Shown: positions 6,460 to 7,771 of the stretch, one piece after another
Position numbering within the stretch: position 1 is the stretch's first letter
How the letters are laid out: each line of letters starts with the position of its first letter
Assembly: GCA_947472655.1 (NCBI GenBank)
Contig: CANJCG010000075.1
Coordinates: forward strand, 1 to 7,771
DNA from: Actinomycetota bacterium
Lineage (GTDB): Bacteria > Actinomycetota > Actinomycetes > S36-B12
Length of the DNA: 7,771 nt
Direction of reading: 5' to 3'
Notes under the pieces: model-generated
Seen by the model: only the letters and a program-made list of their open reading frames with translations
Database searches by the model: none
What the model was told of the DNA's origin: nothing
Translations under genes and position numbers: made by a program

Positions 6460-6918
6460 ATGCAAAGACGCCGCTTATGGTCGATTGCACCTCTCGCTGC
6501 CCTCATCGCGTTAGGAGTCCCCGCGCTATGGCAAGGGGACACTGAAGGCATTCCAGAGATCTCGGTTGCCCGGGCAAAAGCTATTCTCGAATCAGATGTT
6601 CAACGACGTACTTCCAGCCCCACAGTGTCGAATCAGTTCACTTGGACCAGTTTTGAATGGAAGGGGGAAGGGGACGCGACCTTTGGCTCTACTCCGACTA
6701 CGAGTCCGGTCCGCGCAAGATTCGCAAAGGTCAACCTGACCTGGACGCAGACTACTTACACCAGACTTGGTGAAGTCGTCAGTGTCACGACGTACACCAC
6801 CCAACCACCATCTGTTGCAGTTCGCGGTGCTCAAGTTAAAGTTCTGCAGTTGCCACAAGTCATTGCCTTTTTTAGACCACCGCAGGCTAGCTGGACATAC
6901 AAATGGCAAGTAGGCTAG
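6460..6918 (+). CDS. Unrecognised protein with N-terminal membrane or signal segment
   Basis: I do not recognise this 152-residue product. It begins MQRRRLWSIAPLAALIALG: positive charges followed by a hydrophobic stretch (about residues 6-24) typical of a secretion signal or single membrane anchor, with the rest outside the cell. There is no cysteine, so it is not a lipoprotein. The exported part (about 25-152) is rich in Thr (18) and Trp (five beyond residue 25), with alternating patterns such as VNLTWTQTTYTRLGEVVSVTTYTT (91-114 region) that suggest beta strands. The frame stays open upstream into der. I chose ATG 6460 because the charged-hydrophobic N-terminus follows at once and AGGG lies five bases before it; GTG 6454 is a close alternative. 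It converges on the thioesterase gene and shares its stop region. Function is unknown. Confidence 0.65.
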   Translation: MQRRRLWSIAPLAALIALGVPALWQGDTEGIPEISVARAKAILESDVQRRTSSPTVSNQFTWTSFEWKGEGDATFGSTPTTSPVRARFAKVNLTWTQTTYTRLGEVVSVTTYTTQPPSVAVRGAQVKVLQLPQVIAFFRPPQASWTYKWQVG

Positions 6919-7517
6919 GCCGCGCCTTCTTTTAGTTCAAGAAAAAGTGCATGTGCTTCAGCGGTGAGAATTTCTCCGTGATGCACTGCTGCGTGAAGAT
7001 AGCGCTTGCGACCCTCAATTTTTTCAATACGTGCGCTTACTTGTAGGTCTACGTCAAGCGGAGTCACGTTACGAAAGTCAACATTGAGATACGCAGTTCG
7101 GCAGATCGGACGGCCGAAGTTAGCGAGCCTTCCGAGCGCTTCATCAAACATCATCGGAATAGCTCCTCCGTGCACGGCTCCGTTACCGCCTAAGTGGAAA
7201 GCGGAAAATTTAATCGTCCCCATAAAACTCTGCGTATTTAACTCAACGTCATGAAATATGGGGTTCAGAGTTCTCGACCCGGAGCCACGTGAAATATCTG
7301 ACCATCCACTGTCGCGCGCTGCAAGGTAGCGGTAGGGCTCAAGTGTCGCACTGATGATTTCAATAGCGAGCGCAGCAGCTTCAGCAACCTCGTTCGGCGC
7401 GCTGGTTGAGGAGACTCGGTTTTGGAGTTCGCGCAAGGCTGATCCTAAACGGCGTACTCCTGGCTGAATTGAACCTTCGGATGTATCTACTTCTGGCATA
7501 GGTGCCATGGTATTCAT
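6915..7517 (-). CDS. Hotdog-fold thioesterase, PaaI-like family
   Basis: Such proteins hydrolyse acyl-CoA thioesters; the natural substrate here is unknown. The 200-residue product has a helical N-terminal region of about 80-90 residues, then a hotdog domain (about 95-195). Its signature GNGAVHGGAIPMMFDEALGR is at 111-130: His116-Gly-Gly and Asp125 or Glu126 match the catalytic pattern of the PaaI/4HBT superfamily. The following strands RTAYLNVDFRNVTPLDVDLQ (140-159) and GRKRYLHAAVHHGE (169-182) resemble mycobacterial-type PaaI-domain thioesterases as I remember them. It is transcribed opposite to all other genes in the window. Its TAG stop (complement of 6915-6917) overlaps the stop of the convergent gene. 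The 7517 start has no clear ribosome site; an in-frame ATG at 7508 is an alternative, and the mRNA might be leaderless. No close operon partner is visible. Confidence 0.88.
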   Translation of the reverse strand: MNTMAPMPEVDTSEGSIQPGVRRLGSALRELQNRVSSTSAPNEVAEAAALAIEIISATLEPYRYLAARDSGWSDISRGSGSRTLNPIFHDVELNTQSFMGTIKFSAFHLGGNGAVHGGAIPMMFDEALGRLANFGRPICRTAYLNVDFRNVTPLDVDLQVSARIEKIEGRKRYLHAAVHHGEILTAEAHALFLELKEGAA

Positions 7518-7540
7518 CCGGGACGGGTGATACTGGTGAA

Positions 7541-7714
7541 GTGGTCATAACTGAGTCTGTGTGGCTGGATCTCGTTCAGCAGGCAGCAATAACAGGTGAT
7601 GGGGTGGAACTCGCCCGCCTCTTTAATGTTGCCCATGAAATTTTTGGGTCTCAAGCAGCAGTGCGCTGGGCCGATGCCTTGTCTGGTTTTGATGGCACCG
7701 CGATTACTGGCTGA
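7541..7714 (+). CDS. Possible small protein, unrecognised
   Basis: A 57-residue reading frame from GTG 7541 to TGA 7714 encodes a mixed, soluble-looking peptide with an amphipathic helical middle (VELARLFNVAHEIFG and QAAVRWADALSGF). I know no family for it. The frame is open further left, to GTG 7502, but that would run across the thioesterase start, so a start near 7541 fits the divergent arrangement better, leaving 23 bases between the two genes. GATACT (7529-7534), six bases before the GTG, could be the -10 element of a leaderless transcript, while GGGTGA (7525-7530) could be a distant ribosome site; neither is convincing. It overlaps the next probable start (7692) by 23 bases. Natural amino-acid composition argues for coding, short length argues for caution. 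Confidence 0.45.
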   Translation: MVITESVWLDLVQQAAITGDGVELARLFNVAHEIFGSQAAVRWADALSGFDGTAITG

Positions 7715-7771
7715 TGTCACAGTAAGTATTCCACTCATCGAGCAAGTACCTTTTGATCATGAAGTCCATAG
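7692..7771 (+). CDS. Probable start of a gene cut by the window end
   Basis: From ATG 7692 the frame stays open to the last base and reads MAPRLLADVTVSIPLIEQ followed by VPFDHEVH. The alternating hydrophobic pattern and the proline-rich strand resemble a true protein N-terminus. It vaguely recalls the opening strand of PriA-type primosomal proteins (a V.V..PL...FDY pattern), but 26 residues cannot establish this. It overlaps the small upstream frame by 23 bases in a different phase, as in the coupled genes elsewhere in the window. No strong ribosome site precedes it. An alternative is that the two frames belong to one gene split by a frameshift. Confidence 0.35.
   Translation, partial: MAPRLLADVTVSIPLIEQVPFDHEVH

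Noticed and set aside
6592..6909. A 105-residue minus-strand frame opposite the unknown exported protein
   Set aside because: The plus-strand frame has a credible signal segment and ribosome site. The minus frame has no recognisable domain and would lie just downstream of, and in the same direction as, the thioesterase without a plausible start signal.
1..7771. CRISPR arrays, insertion sequences, phage or defence genes
   Set aside because: I saw no regularly spaced repeats, transposase, integrase, terminal inverted repeats or defence domains. The window reads as a conserved housekeeping region.

Overview
The window is a dense, actinobacterial housekeeping cluster. GC looks close to half by eye, which is modest for the phylum. 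The gene order scpA-scpB-rluB-aroH-tyrA-cmk-(plsC-like)-der is one I know from Actinomycetota such as Streptomyces. Tight junctions, GTG/TTG-type start use and overlapping stops point to a compact genome, perhaps a streamlined aquatic actinobacterium. The lineage is an inference; no rRNA or marker gene here fixes it.

Bases 2-6320 carry eight genes on the plus strand, almost without gaps: scpA (5' end outside the window) and scpB (kleisin and winged-helix partner of SMC condensin), rluB (23S rRNA pseudouridine synthase), aroH (chorismate mutase), tyrA (prephenate dehydrogenase with ACT domain), cmk (CMP kinase), a PlsC-like protein that has lost the acyltransferase signature residues, and der (double GTPase for 50S assembly). 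Four junctions overlap by 4-8 bases, and three successive ones have the form GTGA. AroH and TyrA catalyse consecutive steps (chorismate to prephenate to 4-hydroxyphenylpyruvate or arogenate-route product). The other genes serve chromosome segregation, rRNA/ribosome maturation and nucleotide supply.

Bases 6321-6459 form the only sizeable gap (139 bases). It holds two imperfect inverted repeats but no clear promoter, tRNA or U-tract terminator. It precedes an unrecognised 152-residue protein with an N-terminal hydrophobic segment (6460-6918). That gene runs tail to tail into a minus-strand hotdog thioesterase (6915-7517), and the two TAG stops share one CTAG palindrome.

Right of the thioesterase, a small plus-strand reading frame (7541-7714) is divergent from it across 23 bases. 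The window ends in a probable truncated gene starting near 7692.

I see no CRISPR array, insertion sequence, phage gene, defence system or RNA gene. The most interesting item is the plsC-position gene, whose fold pattern is retained while every hallmark catalytic motif is gone.
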